From positions 26,065,680 to 26,129,679 of the forward strand of contig NC_068350.1 of the NCBI RefSeq assembly GCF_014633365.1: a DNA stretch of 64,000 nucleotides, in the 5' to 3' direction. This stretch comes from Diospyros lotus. Lineage: Eukaryota > Streptophyta > Magnoliopsida > Ericales > Ebenaceae. This document shows positions 42,580 to 54,370 of the stretch, one piece after another (positions within the stretch are counted from its first letter, which is position 1; the number at the start of each line of letters is the position of its first letter). Both the position numbers and the translations under genes were made by a program. Below the pieces are notes generated by a model that saw nothing but the letters and a program-made list of their open reading frames with translations, searched no databases and had not been told where the DNA came from.

Positions 42580-45187
42580 TGTAACGCCCCGCTCCCACTT
42601 ATGGGTGTTACTCATGAAGAATTACCCGAATTGTCCACCTACCCGGCCTTTGGTGAAGGGTGGATTATGTTTCAAGACGAAACGCCCTAGGTGGTAACTA
42701 GGCTCGTCCTTCCCTTCCCTCAACCCCAGGATTCACTAGCAGAATTAGATTTCAACCACACCGCATTTGGTTGGAAAGAAAACCACTTTAAGCTACCCAA
42801 TTGCCATTTTCTCATTTATCTTAATTCTTTTTTTCCATCCAAGAATTTTACCGGCTTCATAAAATCACTATTTCAACCAATCCATTGATTGATCACCATT
42901 TTTGGAGAAGAAACTCATCATTTTCAATTTTTCAAAATTTCAGCATTATTCTCCAAAAAAGCCCGAAAAATCCCTTTATTTTGAAAATTCCTCCAGGGCC
43001 CAAAATCAATTAAGAAATGGCCCAAAATCCCAAAAAAATCCAAATTTTAAAAAAAAATTGGCCAGCGGGGCCCACTGGCCCGCCCGGGGCCTCGTAGTGC
43101 GCTGGTCGCGCATGCTGCTCGCGGCCACAGCAGCCCATGTGGCCCTGCCCGCGCGCAGGCTGCTGCCTGCTTGCTGCTGCTTCCGAATTTTTTTTTTCTC
43201 TTCGGCCTTTAAACCCGTATTTTCCAGAAAATTACACACCTTTAAATGCATTTAAAATATCCACTTCTCCCATTCCAAAGCCTCTTTTTCTTCCTAATTA
43301 AGGCTTAAGCAACACCTTTGATGCTTCCACAACAACTCATACCAAAAGTGAGATTTAACCTAGGTTTTAACATGCCATAAACCTCAATCTCATTTCAATT
43401 TAAAATCAACACTTCAAAAGAAAATACACTCATAAGTTTGGCTTTAAAAAGCCTTTATCAATCAAATAAGTTTACATTTCTTAAATCAACACCACAACCT
43501 AGGCTTCCATAAGCCATAAATTTACAACAAAAAGTATAATACACCATGAGCTTCAACCACAAGCTTGTAACTTTTCCTTTTCTCCTTTGACATAAGAACA
43601 ACCTACAAGGGGAGGATAAAACCTCATGAGCTCAAAAGCTCAGTAAGGGTGCATATGCAAAGTAAATATAAGTATAACAAATCTATGTAATGGCAAATGC
43701 ATGTAAGCATGGTTAGGTTATTCCATCCTCACAACCCAACATGGTTTGAGGCATCAACCTACCACTTCTTTCCCACCCCCATGTCCATAGGTCTCATGTA
43801 CAAGTAAAGCATGCAAAGAGATATATAAAAAATTTATGCAACCTACTTATAATGCAATGCAAGGCCTCCACCACATGGGACCATCCCTTACCTTAACATT
43901 CTTCTCTTTGAAGGTTTAAATCCTCTTCTCAAGAGAGCTCCCCCATCCTCTACTCCCATCTAGGATGGCATTCCAACATGCCACTTACTTTACATACTAA
44001 CATATTAAAGTAAAAAGAAGGAAGAAATAAACTTACTTTGATTCCTTCATCTTCTTCTCTCTTTTCTTCTCATTGGAAGACAACTCTTTCCTTCCTCTCA
44101 TTTCTTTCTCTAAATGGCCAAAGGAAGAGAAGACTTCCTTACTTGCCATTTTATACTAGCTTTCCATATTTCAAGAATGCATCCTAGCCATTCACTAAAG
44201 GCACAATCCATGTGCTTAAGGGAAAACTAAATCTCAACCATCCATTTTAATAAACAAGACTTCTCTTTTGGAGAAAACACAAGAAGCACAATCCATGTGC
44301 TCCCTTCTTTTAAAATCCAAGCCTTTGAATTTTCAAGAATCATCCACTACCCTTGGATCAAGTCCCATAAATAGATTTCTTTTCTATTTATTTAATTTGG
44401 ACTAATTTCAAGACAAGGCTTGAAAGACATAATTACATTCTTTTCCATTTAAATAAATCCCACAATTTTCCAAAGCATTAATGAGTGACCATTTTTCCAT
44501 TTTCTTTTTGCATTTGTTTAAATCACATATTTTCCAAGGCATTAACAGTGACCATTTACCATTTTCTTTTGGATTTACTTTAATTCATATAATCATGCAT
44601 CTCATTAAATGCTTGAAAGAACAAAATCATTTCTTTTTGCATTTAATTAAATCCGTCTCCAACTCATAAATCCACATATATATATGCTCCCACATTTCTA
44701 ATATGTATTTTTCTCTCAAATTTCCAAGATTATGCCAAGTGTCACTTTAAGACACAAACTTGGCTTCCAATTCTTTATCTTGGTCCTCCATGTGGCATTA
44801 CCACATTAATTCACCATTTTAGAGAAAAATTAATTATTTTCTCAAATAATTGGATATTCTCTATTTTCCCTATTTTCCATAATTAAATTCCTTTATGGAA
44901 ATAGATTCCAAAATTCTCAAAATACCCTTTGTGAATTTATTAATCCCATATATCTCCACATAAATATCAAATTGGGATTTAATTCACTTACATACCTAAT
45001 TCCACATAGGAATTATTTTCAATTCACCAAAATACCCTTTTATTAGACTTCATTATCCAAAGTACCAAAATGTCCCTCTCATAGGACACCATCATTCTCA
45101 AGGATCCAACACCTTCTCAAGGGTATTTTTGGAAGTTTTCTGACTCCCTTTCTCATTCTCTTAACACCAGTAACACCAGGTGTTACA
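42580..45187 (-). mobile_element. Solo LTR of a Tekay-like element, TSD CCACT
   Basis: The ends are TGTAACGCCCC (42580) and GGTGTTACA (45187), with perfect TSDs CCACT (42575-42579 and 45188-45192), 2,608 bp. Blocks such as 'cctcatgagctcaaaagctcagtaagg' (about 43621-43650) and the inverted 'caacccaacatggtttgaggcatcaacc' are the reverse complement of blocks in the solo LTR at 2025-4793, which sets the orientation as minus. A GC-rich tract (about 43060-43190) occupies the part corresponding to the GC-rich tract of that relative. Confidence 0.9.
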
Positions 45188-45192
45188 CCACT

Positions 45193-46091
45193 AATCTTAT
45201 GTACGAAAGCGTAGGTGTGCTTGTTTGTCATGTTTACACATGGGCTGTTATCGCTTATTATATATATATATATATATTTCCTTCTAGTATCTTTTGCACA
45301 TATCTGCTTGTCATGGCGTTTTAAATTTTTCTTTGACTATTTTTGTGTCGGGACGTGTCTTGCTCTTTCTCACTCTCCGTGTTCAAGAATCATGGATTAC
45401 AAGAATTGAGGATGGGTGTAGTGTCTCCGGCTTATGCTTGTGGGGTCCGCACTGCAACCCTCGATTTTTCTTGTCATTTTGATTTGGAGGCCTTACTGTC
45501 GGGCTTTTCCGAGTCATTTTGAGGGCTAGCTTATATTCTTTGTGTGGGGAGCCTTCTTAAGGGCGCTTGTCTTTTCTCTTACAGACCCTTCTGCCTCTAG
45601 GTTTGGCTCCGGGTTCGATACATGATCCTTATCAGGCATCCGAGTTTGCCGGGAGGCCTAAGCGCTGGATCGACCAAGGAGTCGAGTCTAGCTTAGGGGC
45701 ATAGACTAGACTCAAACGAGGGATTCAGGTGAGCCTGCGGGCATAGGTGTCAGAATACTTGAAGAAGCTATGTTGATCCGGGGTTATAGGCACTAGATTG
45801 TCTCTAGGTGACCAGGCCCTCAAGGATAAGGCTCGTTGCGGGATTCCTGTCGAGCGCCCAAATTTACCAGGAGGCCTAGGCGCTGGATCAGTCGAGGAGT
45901 CGGGCCTAGCTAGCTTGGAGACATAGCGCCGGACTCGAACGAAGGATCCAGGTGAGCCTCCAGTCATAGGTTTCGGGGCATTTGGTGATCTCGGGAATGG
46001 ATCGTAGCGCATTTGTTGTCGTGTCCTCCGTCTCTGTCTTTCAGGGTCGGTCCACCTTAGGGAATCTTAGTTTGACCAGTAATCTAGCACG
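45193..46091 (-). repeat. Tat 3' non-coding region with long tandem repeats, part 1
   Basis: After a non-coding stretch with an (AT)n run near 45260-45280, two long repeat units begin near 45635 and 45852. Each contains a block like 'ccgggaggcctaggcgctgg', then 'aggagtcgggtctagc', then 'actcaaacgagggatccagg'. They continue after the solo LTR at 46097. No ORF is supported. Confidence 0.75.
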
Positions 46092-46096
46092 AGATT

Positions 46097-47697
46097 TGAT
46101 GTGTGTTTATGCACAAGTAATTGGGGCAAGTGCACCCTAGTCAAATATGCATATAGTGATAAAAATGTCGATCCCACGAGAACTAGATCACAATACCAAA
46201 ACAATTTTAATTAGTCTAAGTTGAATTAATTAATTAATTTGATAAATAAAAAGAAAAATAAATAGAAAATTGAATTCTTTGGGAGAAAGATTAATTAATG
46301 AATGCACTAGGGTTTAGATTTCATTTAATCTGAGTTATGTAATTATCTATTCAACCCGATTCAAAACCACAAATACCCTTACAGTATTTTATAATTTATT
46401 TGCATGTGATGGTGGATTTCCCTCAATTAATTAATAAACTTTCTCAAGTCATATTAATCTTTTATTAATTGAATTTCACTGCCAGATTTCTGAACAGATA
46501 TCAACGAAATAAATAAGCATTATGTTCTTTGGAAACCTCTAAACTCGAAAGGGGATTTGACTCACTAAGATTCCTCGATTCCCACACATGAGCTAATCAT
46601 CTTTCGATCTCATAGTCAAACATGCGATTTATATTGTCTATAGATCTAATTTACAACAATACTTTAGTCAGTCATGTATAAATCATTAGATCATTAAAAG
46701 GTGATCAATCTTTTAAAGCATTAAATGCAACAATATAAATTCCTCACGCAAATAATAATCAGTTTTGAATCAAACTAAACAAATAATCACATAATCCCAA
46801 TATTAAAATTCATCCAAACCCTAGCTAAAATAATTTAGCTAGACATTCTTAACATTAAAAATAAACACTGAAATTGAAAAAGGAGAGAAAGATGCTTCCA
46901 ACCCAGATCTGATTTCAGATCTGAGTCATAATTGCACTGAGTCAGAATTATCACTATGTGCGTGAAGCGTCTCTTGTAATTTTCTACTCTGCACGCGGCT
47001 TCAAAATCCCTCCAATTCCTTATTCTCTATGCACGCCTCAAGTGCTCGGCTTCTTCCTCTTTTCCTTGTGCGTCTCCAGAAGCCCTTTTTAAATCTTCAT
47101 TGTGCCGCGTCCTTCATTTCTCCTTACTTCAGTGTGCGCCGTCCCCAGCCTCCTTAATTCCATATGCCCTCATCTATAATATCTTATTATTATGTATATA
47201 TATGAAGCACTAGCGCCCCGAGCCATCCAAAAATCCAGCCCCTTTAAATATTATAATAATATAAATATATATAAGCACATGGAGCCCTAATCTGCACATT
47301 CACGCCTCAGTGCCAATTAACATATATATATATATAATAGCTATTTTATTATAATATTATATATATAAATATTATAATTTAATATATAATATATAAAATA
47401 ATATATAATATTTAATATACTATTAAATATAATAATTTTAATTATATTATAATATTAATTATTTAAAATATTTATTTATTTATTTTATATTATAATATTA
47501 ATTTTGATATTAATTTTAAAATTAACTTTATAATATATATATTTTTTCCTTTTACGCCCAAATCTTCAAATTAAAATCATTTGCCGGGTTCCTACAAAAA
47601 GAGATTAAAATAATATAAAATTCATATAAACAGACATTTATGCAGGAAAATTAACACAAGGTTAAGATAAAAATATGTAAACAATTAAGCCCTATCA
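46097..47697. mobile_element. Solo LTR of an unassigned retrotransposon, TSD AGATT
   Basis: It runs from TGATGTGTGTTTATG to CCCTATCA, 1,601 bp, with perfect TSDs AGATT (46092-46096 and 47698-47702). The flanking Tat repeat is continuous once it is removed. It contains the phrase 'atgtcgatcccacgag' near 46167 and a very AT-rich part (47310-47550). I cannot name the family. Read on the minus strand it begins TGATAGGGCTTAATTG, and its orientation is not settled. Confidence 0.82.
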
Positions 47698-47702
47698 AGA
47701 TT

Positions 47703-48235
47703 CCAACCAGACATCCGAGTTTGTCAGGAGATCTAGGCGCCGGATTGACCAAGGAGTCAGGCTTAGCCACGAAGATATAACACCGAGCTCAAACGAGGGA
47801 TCCGGGTGAGTCTGCGGGCATAGGCATCGGATTTTCTAGCGATCCTGGGCCAATTCGTGGTCATTAGCACCAGATTGCAACTGGGCGACTCAACTTTGGT
47901 AAGAAGAATCAAGCCAGAATGGCCTCTTTCTTCTTCTCTATTTTTTTTTTCTTTTTTTTTTTTTTGCGCCTCCCTAGGGTCGGTCTACCTTAGGGAATCC
48001 AGGTTTAGCCCATGATCCAGCACAGGATTCCTACTAGACATCCGAGTTTGCCGAGAGACCTAGGCGCCAGATCAACCAAGGAGTCGGGTCTAGCCAAAAA
48101 GGTATAGCACCGAACTCAAACGAGGGATCTGGGTGAATCTGCGGATATAGTCATTGGATTTTCTGGCAATCCCGGGCCAGCTCGCGGTCATTAACGCCAG
48201 ATTGCCACTAGGTGACTTGGCCTTTGGGAGCGGGC
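47703..48235 (-). repeat. Tat 3' non-coding region with long tandem repeats, part 2
   Basis: Two further units begin near 47710 and 48037, with the same phrases as at 45635 and 45852 ('gacatccgagtttg', 'ggcgccggattgacc', 'gcgggcataggcatcggatt'). Spacing of about 220-330 bp shows units of unequal length. A T/C run lies at 47940-47965. Confidence 0.78.
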
Positions 48236-48392
48236 GGTGCTTGAGCCGTTGTACCTATATTACATTCCATGACACACAAACAGTCGGGCATAGAGAAATT
48301 TTATGTGGTTCGGCTTATAGTTTTGCCTACTCTACATGAATACAGGGAGTATATTCTTTTATTCATTTGGGGAATATTATTACAATGAAAAG

Positions 48393-49805
48393 TTAGAGAG
48401 AATCCTGACCCTCGGCTAGATCGGGCAACGCCTCTGGTGACAGGCTTGGTCCTGCCTCTCGTGCTGCGCCTTTTTCACTGGAGTTCATGGCCAGTAGGGC
48501 CGAGAAGTACCTTTTGAGGTGCATGGTGTTCCAAGTTTTTCCCATTGTCTCGCCTTGTAGCCTTTGTAGTATGCACGTGTTAGGTCCCAACATTTTTCGA
48601 ATTCTGTAAGGTTATTCCTAATTAGGTCTGAGTTTCCCTTCCTCTCTAAAAGCATTGGTGATGGCTGTCTTCCTGAGTACCAGATCTCCTTCTTCAAGTT
48701 TGCGAGGGTGAACCCTCTCATTATAGTAGTTGGAGACTCTTCTCTAATAAGCTGCCAACTGTACCGCCGTCTTTTCCCTCAATTCGTCTAACAGGTCCAA
48801 GTTCTCCCGTAGACGATCCGAATTACCTTCTTCCCTGAAGGCCATGACTTGGGGTGAGCCAAGGTCTACTTCCATAGGGATGAGTACGTCAGTTCCATAT
48901 GCCAAGCTGAAAGGTGTTTCCCCGGTGGGTGCCCGACTAGTTATGCAATATGCCCACAAGATGTTGGGGAGCTCATCGTCCCATCCACCTTTTGCCTTCT
49001 CTAATCGGGTCTTTAAGCCGTGTAGTATGGTCTTGTTAGTTGCTTCAGCTTGTCCATTCGCTTGGGGGTATGCTACAGATGCCATTCTTAGACTGATTCC
49101 CCATCGATGACAAAAAGCTCTGAACGCATCTGATTCGAATTGTGTTCCATGATCTGTATTGAGTATACGTGGCACGCTGAAATGACAAATAATGTCTTTC
49201 CATACCATCCCTTCTACTTTCTTTTCAATGATGGTTGCCAAAGGTTCAGCTTCTACCCACTTTGTGAAGTAATCTGTGGCTACCAGCAAGAATTTTCGTT
49301 GAGCAAATGCCATTAGGAATGGCCCCAGTATGTCTAGACCCCATTGCGCGAACGACAGAGGTTGGAATATCAGTTGGATGGGGGCCGGAGGTTTTACTGT
49401 CAGGGGAGCATGTTTCTGGCACTTGTCACAAGTTCGAACTTTCGTGGCGGCGTCTTGCCGTATCGTGGGCCAAAAGAAACCGGCTCGCAGGATTTTCCCA
49501 GCTAATGCCCTTCCTCCGAGGTGTTCACCACAATCCCCCTCATGCACTTCTTCCAGTGCCTGTTGTGCTTCCCTTGGTCCAAGACATTTTAACAACGGTA
49601 TGGAGTACCCTATTTTGTATAATTTCTGGCCAATTATTGTGAAATGGGCTGCGTTGGTTTTTAATCTCCTTGCTTCTGGGGGGGTTACTGGCAGTTCTTG
49701 ACCAAGAAAATATTTCAATATTGGGCTTCTCCAATCTTCGATCTTCGTAATGCAATGCACCACGATGCCTTCCTCTCCTACACTAGGCTGTTGGAGGACT
49801 TCCAT
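48393..49805 (-). pseudogene. Tat integrase
   Basis: A 353-codon minus-strand frame (48744-49805) holds the zinc finger (H...H, then CDKCQKH), and the core with WGLDILGPF (first Asp), LNTDHGTQFES (second Asp) and QANGQAEATNKTI (Glu). It integrates the cDNA into the host genome. After it come GDDELPNILWAY-like and LAYGTDVLIPMEV blocks, then DLLDELREKTAVQLAAY and a stop. The C-terminal part continues to about 48393 in another frame (GDLVLR-like 'KEIWYSGRQPSP'), so at least one break separates core and C-terminus. There is no chromodomain, as expected for Tat. The core residues are all kept. Confidence 0.9.
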
Positions 49806-50410
49806 GTGGATTAGGTGTCCGGGGTGTCTCGGGCAGAAGCTAATTTTGATAGTGCGTTCGCATGCTGGTTGAGGGACCTATTAATCTGAATCAGCTCGAA
49901 ATGCCCAAACCTATGGGCGAGTTCTTTCACCTTCTGCAGGTAGCGGGCCAGCACTGGCTCCTTTGCTTCGTAGGTACCTTGAAACTGTTATACCACCAGC
50001 TGAGAGTCGTTGTGGGTTGTCAAGTTTTTTACTTATAGTCTTTCTGCTAATGTCATTCCGGTAAGCAAAGCTTCGTATTTTGCTACGTTATTTGTACTGG
50101 GAAAGGTGAAGCGAAGCGAGTATTCCAAGATTTCCTATTCCAAAGAAATCAACACTAGCCATGCCCTACTCTCTTTAGCATTTGAGGCCCCATCAATGAA
50201 CAATATCCATTCGTTATTGCGAGTTTCTTCCGTCGCGGGTGGGTGAGTGTATTCGACTATGAAATCTGCCAATGCTTGTCCTTTTATTGCCTTTCTTGGC
50301 TCAAAGCTAATATCATACTCACTGAGTTCAATGGCCCATTTGGTTAGTCTTCCTGAACATTCGGGTTTCTGTAGAATCTGTTTCAATGGTTGATCTGTCA
50401 ATACTGCCAC
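49806..50410 (-). pseudogene. Tat additional RNase H region
   Basis: The minus-strand frame 50135-50410 reads 'SGRLTKWAIELSEYDISFEP', then 'KGQALADFIVE', then 'NEWILFIDGASNAKESRAW'. The last block is the start of the second, archaeal-like RNase H that is typical of Tat elements (FIDGASN with the first catalytic Asp). The rest, down to 49806, carries stops and reads in pieces ('ALRFAFPSTNNVAKYEA'-like, then 'QYLQKVKELA'-like). This extra RNase H lies between the RT-linked RNase H and integrase. Confidence 0.75.
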
Positions 50411-50967
50411 GGCGTGGGCCTAGAAGTAGGGTCTTAACTTCCTAGCTGCCGCCACCAATGCCAAGGCAATTTTCTCCGCGTAAGGGTATCGCATCTTTAC
50501 CCCTTGCAATACCTTGCTCACATAATAGACCGGGTTGTCAACCTGTCCGACCTACCTGATGAGAACTGCGCTTATCGCCTGATGGCTGACTCCCAAATAC
50601 AAGTATAGCTTTTCTTCAGTTTCTGGTCGGGTCAATAGGGGAATTTCTTTTAAGTACTCTTTCAATTCCTGAAAGGCTTTCTCACACTCAGGGGTCCATT
50701 GTAAGTTCTTGCCTCCTTTTAAGGCCTTGAAGAAGGGAAGGCTGCGTTCAGCATATTTAGAGAGAAACTGCCCAAAGCAGTTAGACGACTTATCAGGCTC
50801 TGAACCTCCTTCATTGAGGTGGGGGACTCTATGTCGATTACTACTTGCACTTTTTCTGGGTTAGCCTCTATCCCCCTGTGGGTAATCATGTATCTCAGGA
50901 ATTTTTCGGACTTCACCTCGAACGCGCATTTGTTCGGATTCAAGTGCATATTTTTTTTCCTAAACAC
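50411..50967 (-). pseudogene. Tat RT thumb/connection and first RNase H
   Basis: The frame 50719-50967 reads 'MHLNPNKCAFEVKSEKFL', then 'RGIEANPEKVQVVID' and 'MKEVQSLISRLTALGSF', the RT C-terminal part of Gypsy elements. Below 50719 fragments such as 'ECEKAFQELKEYLKEIP' and 'LYLGVSHQAISAVL' can be read in another frame and belong to the first RNase H. It is broken from the RT core by a TAG near 51007 and from the lower part by a frame change near 50720. Confidence 0.8.
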
Positions 50968-51006
50968 GGCAAAAACTTTCTCAAGTTGTCTGGAGTGTGA
51001 CTCGCC

Positions 51007-51518
51007 CTACTTGCTTTTAACTATCATGTCGTCCACGTACGCCTCCATTACCTCCCCCAGCAGGTCTTTGAACACCTTGTTAACCATCATTTGATACATG
51101 GCTCCTGCATTTTTTAAGCCGAAAGGCATCACTTGATAGCAGTACGTCCCATTTTCTGTGATGAAGGCTGTTTTCTCAACGTCGGGTGGATACATACTGA
51201 TTTGGTGGTAACCCGAGAAGGCATCTAGGAAGCTCAACACAGCATATCCGGAGGTATCATAAACCAGCCTGTCTATCTGAGGGAGCAGGTAGGAGTTCTT
51301 TGGGCAAGCCTTATTCAGATTGGTAAAATCGATGCATACCCTCCATTTCCCATTGGCCTTGGGTACCATCACAACATTGGCTAGCCATTCAGGATATTGG
51401 ACCTTCTTGATGAATCCTACATCGAGGAGTTTGTCTACTTCTTCTTCCAGGTACCTCAATCTCTCTGGGGCGAGGTGCCTTTTCTTCTGCTTGACTGGCC
51501 GAGCCCCCGAACAGACAT
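51007..51518 (-). pseudogene. Tat reverse transcriptase core
   Basis: The 150-codon frame shows 'EVDKLLDVGFIKKVQYPEWL', then 'NGKWRVCIDFTNLNKACP', FLDAFSGYHQI (first catalytic Asp in the FLDAF motif), 'YCYQVMPFGLKNAGAMYQ' and MEAYVDDMIVKSK with both catalytic Asp residues. A TAG follows directly after KSK at about 51006-51008. All RT active-site residues are intact; the protein is interrupted only by this stop and by the frame break to protease upstream. Confidence 0.9.
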
Positions 51519-52394
51519 TCAGTCTGTGAGATATGATCTCTGGTTAATTCCAGGCATGTCGGCAGGCGTCCAAGCAAATATGTCTGCATAGGACCATAGG
51601 CATTTAATGACCTCCTCTTTCTCTGGACTCTCTAGTTGGCTCCCCACCCACACTTGTCTTTTGTTATCACCATGGTTTAGAGGGATGGCTCCAAGTGTTT
51701 CTACTGGATAAGGCTTGTTAGCTTCAAGAGTTTGTTCGCTGATTATTAAAGTCTCTTCGGTCGTTGTTTTCTCTTTCCCCTTGGTGCCTCTTGTAGAGCT
51801 CATGTAACTCACTTTGGCTTGTTTCTGATTACCTCTTACCTGGCCCACCCCCTGGGGCATAGGGAATTTCATTAGCAAATATCCCGAAAAAATGGCAGCT
51901 CTCATAGCATTAATGAGGGAACGTCCCAGGATCACGTTGTAGGCAGGAGAAAAGGTCTTGACTACCATGAAATTAACATGCCGAGTGATCACTTGAGGGT
52001 AGTCTCCCAGTGTAATGGGCAACTGCACCGACCCGACCACTAGCACCACCTCTCTTGTGAAACTGTACAGGGGCGAAGTGACCGTCTTTAATCGGTCATG
52101 GGCAACATGCATCTTTTCGAAACAGTTCCAGTATAACAGATTAACAGAGCTTCCGCTGTCTACTAGTATCCTTTCAATGGGGTGCTTAGCAATGACGGCA
52201 AAGATAACCAAGGGATCATCGTGAGGTAGAAGCACATCCCCCCGGTCTTCAGGTGTGAAAATAATGGGGTCTTCATCTTCTTGAATCTTAGCCATCGAGT
52301 TTACATGCAGCGCCTGTCGCGCATATACCTTTCTGGCAGAAGAGGAATCACCTGCTAAATTTTCTCCTCTTGAGATCACGTGTATTTTTTCCAT
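51519..52394 (-). pseudogene. Tat protease and gag-pol linker
   Basis: The 291-codon minus-strand frame begins MEKIHVISRGENLAGDSS. It contains 'VIAKHPIERILVDSGSSVN' (aspartic protease DSGSS motif) and 'YNVILGRSLINAMRAAIFS' (the ILGR motif), and runs into 'PYPVETLGAIPLNHGDNKR' and 'LWSYADIFAWTPADMPGI' before RT. This is the gag-pol maturation protease with the linker to RT. It ends in YLTD at the frame break to RT. Confidence 0.9.
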
Positions 52395-53876
52395 AATGGG
52401 CTCATTGTCATTTTCTCCGACGCTTAGTCCTGCCTCTTCCCTCTTCTAATTGTTTCTTCCTCCTTCCCTCTGTCAGGGCTGCTGGTTTTCCCTTCTGTTT
52501 GTGGCATCATACTTAGGACGGGGGGGCCTCCTCTGATTATCCCTCCTGGACCTATCTCCCATATTCTGTTGATTTTTTGGCTTATCCAATATAAACCAGT
52601 CAAGCTTCCCTTCCCTGATAAGCTGTTCAATCTGGTTGTGTAACTCTCTGCACTACTCTGTAGTGTGCCCCGTGGACTTATGAAATTTGCAAAAAGCGTC
52701 CATGCTCTTGCCTAGAGGCTGGCTGGAATATGGGGGAAAGTTAATGAGTCTTGTATGGGCAATGGATGGGAGGATTGCAGCTCTTGGCTCAGTGAGGGGG
52801 GTGAAGCTCCGAAATTGCATCTTTGGGGGCTCATCTCTCCTTTGTACCCTTATAGCTCAATCTGGCCCAACGTCATTTTGCCTCCCCTTTCTTTTTCCTT
52901 CCCAAGCTTCAAGGATTTCCATTTGGACAATAAATTGCTCTGCTTGGGCGAACAGTTCAGTCATTGAATTTGGCTCAGAAAATGCTAGAAATCTTCTAAG
53001 CGGGGCATACGTGGTTCCGTTAAGCAAGGCCGAGGCTGCCAAACTGACCGAGAGGTCCCTTACTTCCTGTGTGGCCGCTCTGAACCGCTTAGTGTATTGC
53101 TTTAGGGACTTATTGGGTCTTTGTTGCAAGCTCATTAAATACATGGCGCTCTTCTTCTTTGAGACATAGGCAGAGAATGCTTCTAGAAATTCTTTTTTTA
53201 GTTGTTCGAATGACTAGATATGTCCAACTGGTAAGTCTGTGAACCATTGTTGAGCCTACCCTGCCAAGGAGAGTGGGAAGGCTCGGCACGTAGTGACTTC
53301 GTCCCATTCATGCAACACAGCTATCGCCACGAAGTGTTGTACATGCTTCACAGGATCCTCATTTCCCAGGTACACCGAAAGTTGCTGCAGCTTGAACCCT
53401 GGTTGCACCGGTTACTTCTGGAGTTCCTCGGATAGAGGAAAATCTTTTGTAGGGATTTCCCTTGGCGTCATCACAACTTGTTTCTGCTCTAGCACTTCTT
53501 CTATGAGACGTTTGACGTCGGACGCTCTAAGCGCTTCTTTTTTCGTTTCGTTCTTGTGCGGAGACAAGACGCAAAGAGCTCTTGAGTGGGTACTTTCTAC
53601 CGTTTCTTCGTACATGGGGGCTTTCCCTGGTCTCCTGTCGTGATTTTCCCTTGGGTTTGTTGTTTCCCTGACTGGGTCATTAGGCCTAGGAGTCCCAATT
53701 TTTTTCCCTTGTCTTGGGGTCCTCAGGGGGTTGTTTTGGGATCTCCAGTGTTCTCCCCCTGCCCCTGTTTGTCCCATGCGGGGAATGTGGACGTCCATCA
53801 TCAATTCATGCAAAAGGGCAATAATCCCTTGTAATCTTTTCATACTCTCCTCGTTGTTTGTCGTTAAATCATCATT
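52395..53876 (-). pseudogene. Tat gag, second copy, broken
   Basis: Frames 53412-53843, 53110-53307 and 52857-53144 together repeat, with small differences, the gag at 33945-34964: 'MKRLQGIIALLHELMMD', 'VLSPHKNETKKEALRAS', 'MYLMSLQQRPNKSLKQY' and 'ASALLNGTTYAPLRR' can be read. Stops and frame changes near 53410 and 53150-53250 break it. Below 52857 the C-terminal part reads as a basic, Arg/Gly-rich region with possible nucleocapsid role down to protease. A TAG at 53877-53879 lies just upstream of the Met; the same TAG is found in the other gag copy. Confidence 0.85.
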
Positions 53877-54350
53877 CTAGTGTTTTAGTTCTTCAAAATT
53901 CTTCCGCAACAACTCGTAATCCGATAGTGGGACCGTGGGGGGGCTATCCCAGATGGTTCCGGGGGCACCGATGTCGCCGCTGGGTTCCTTCGAGGAATCG
54001 AGGACTATCCTAGGGAGTGTTGTTCTTGATTTGTCGGTATTGGGGGCAGGACCTGCCTCCCTTGTCTGATCGCCTGTCTCCCCCATCCGACAGCGTGTAT
54101 CTCCCCCTGTTCCTAGTGCTCCAAACCCCCAAATCTAGTAGCCTGATTGCCTTCGAGCATTAGAATGTTTCCCGAGCACACCTCATTGTCTAGATGATCT
54201 TCTAAAGGTCTTGGTACTATAGGGTGTACTTGGCTGGGGTCACATGTCCATGTGCGAGCGCTCCTCTGGGTAGGGTTAGGCTAGTTTGCCAAACCAGTTG
54301 ATCTTGTCCCTCTCGGCATCTCGTGTTAAGATTGGCTTTTTGTTGCGATT

Positions 54351-54367
54351 TCCCACAGATGGCGCCA
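54351..54367 (-). other. Tat primer binding site
   Basis: The minus strand reads TGGCGCCATCTGTGGGA, three bases after the LTR end at 54371. This form is common in Tat-type elements. Confidence 0.87.
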
Positions 54368-54370
54368 AAT

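Noticed and set aside
42902..43255. 117-codon plus-strand frame
   Set aside because: Inside a solo LTR with exact CCACT TSDs, over its GC-rich part; no domain.
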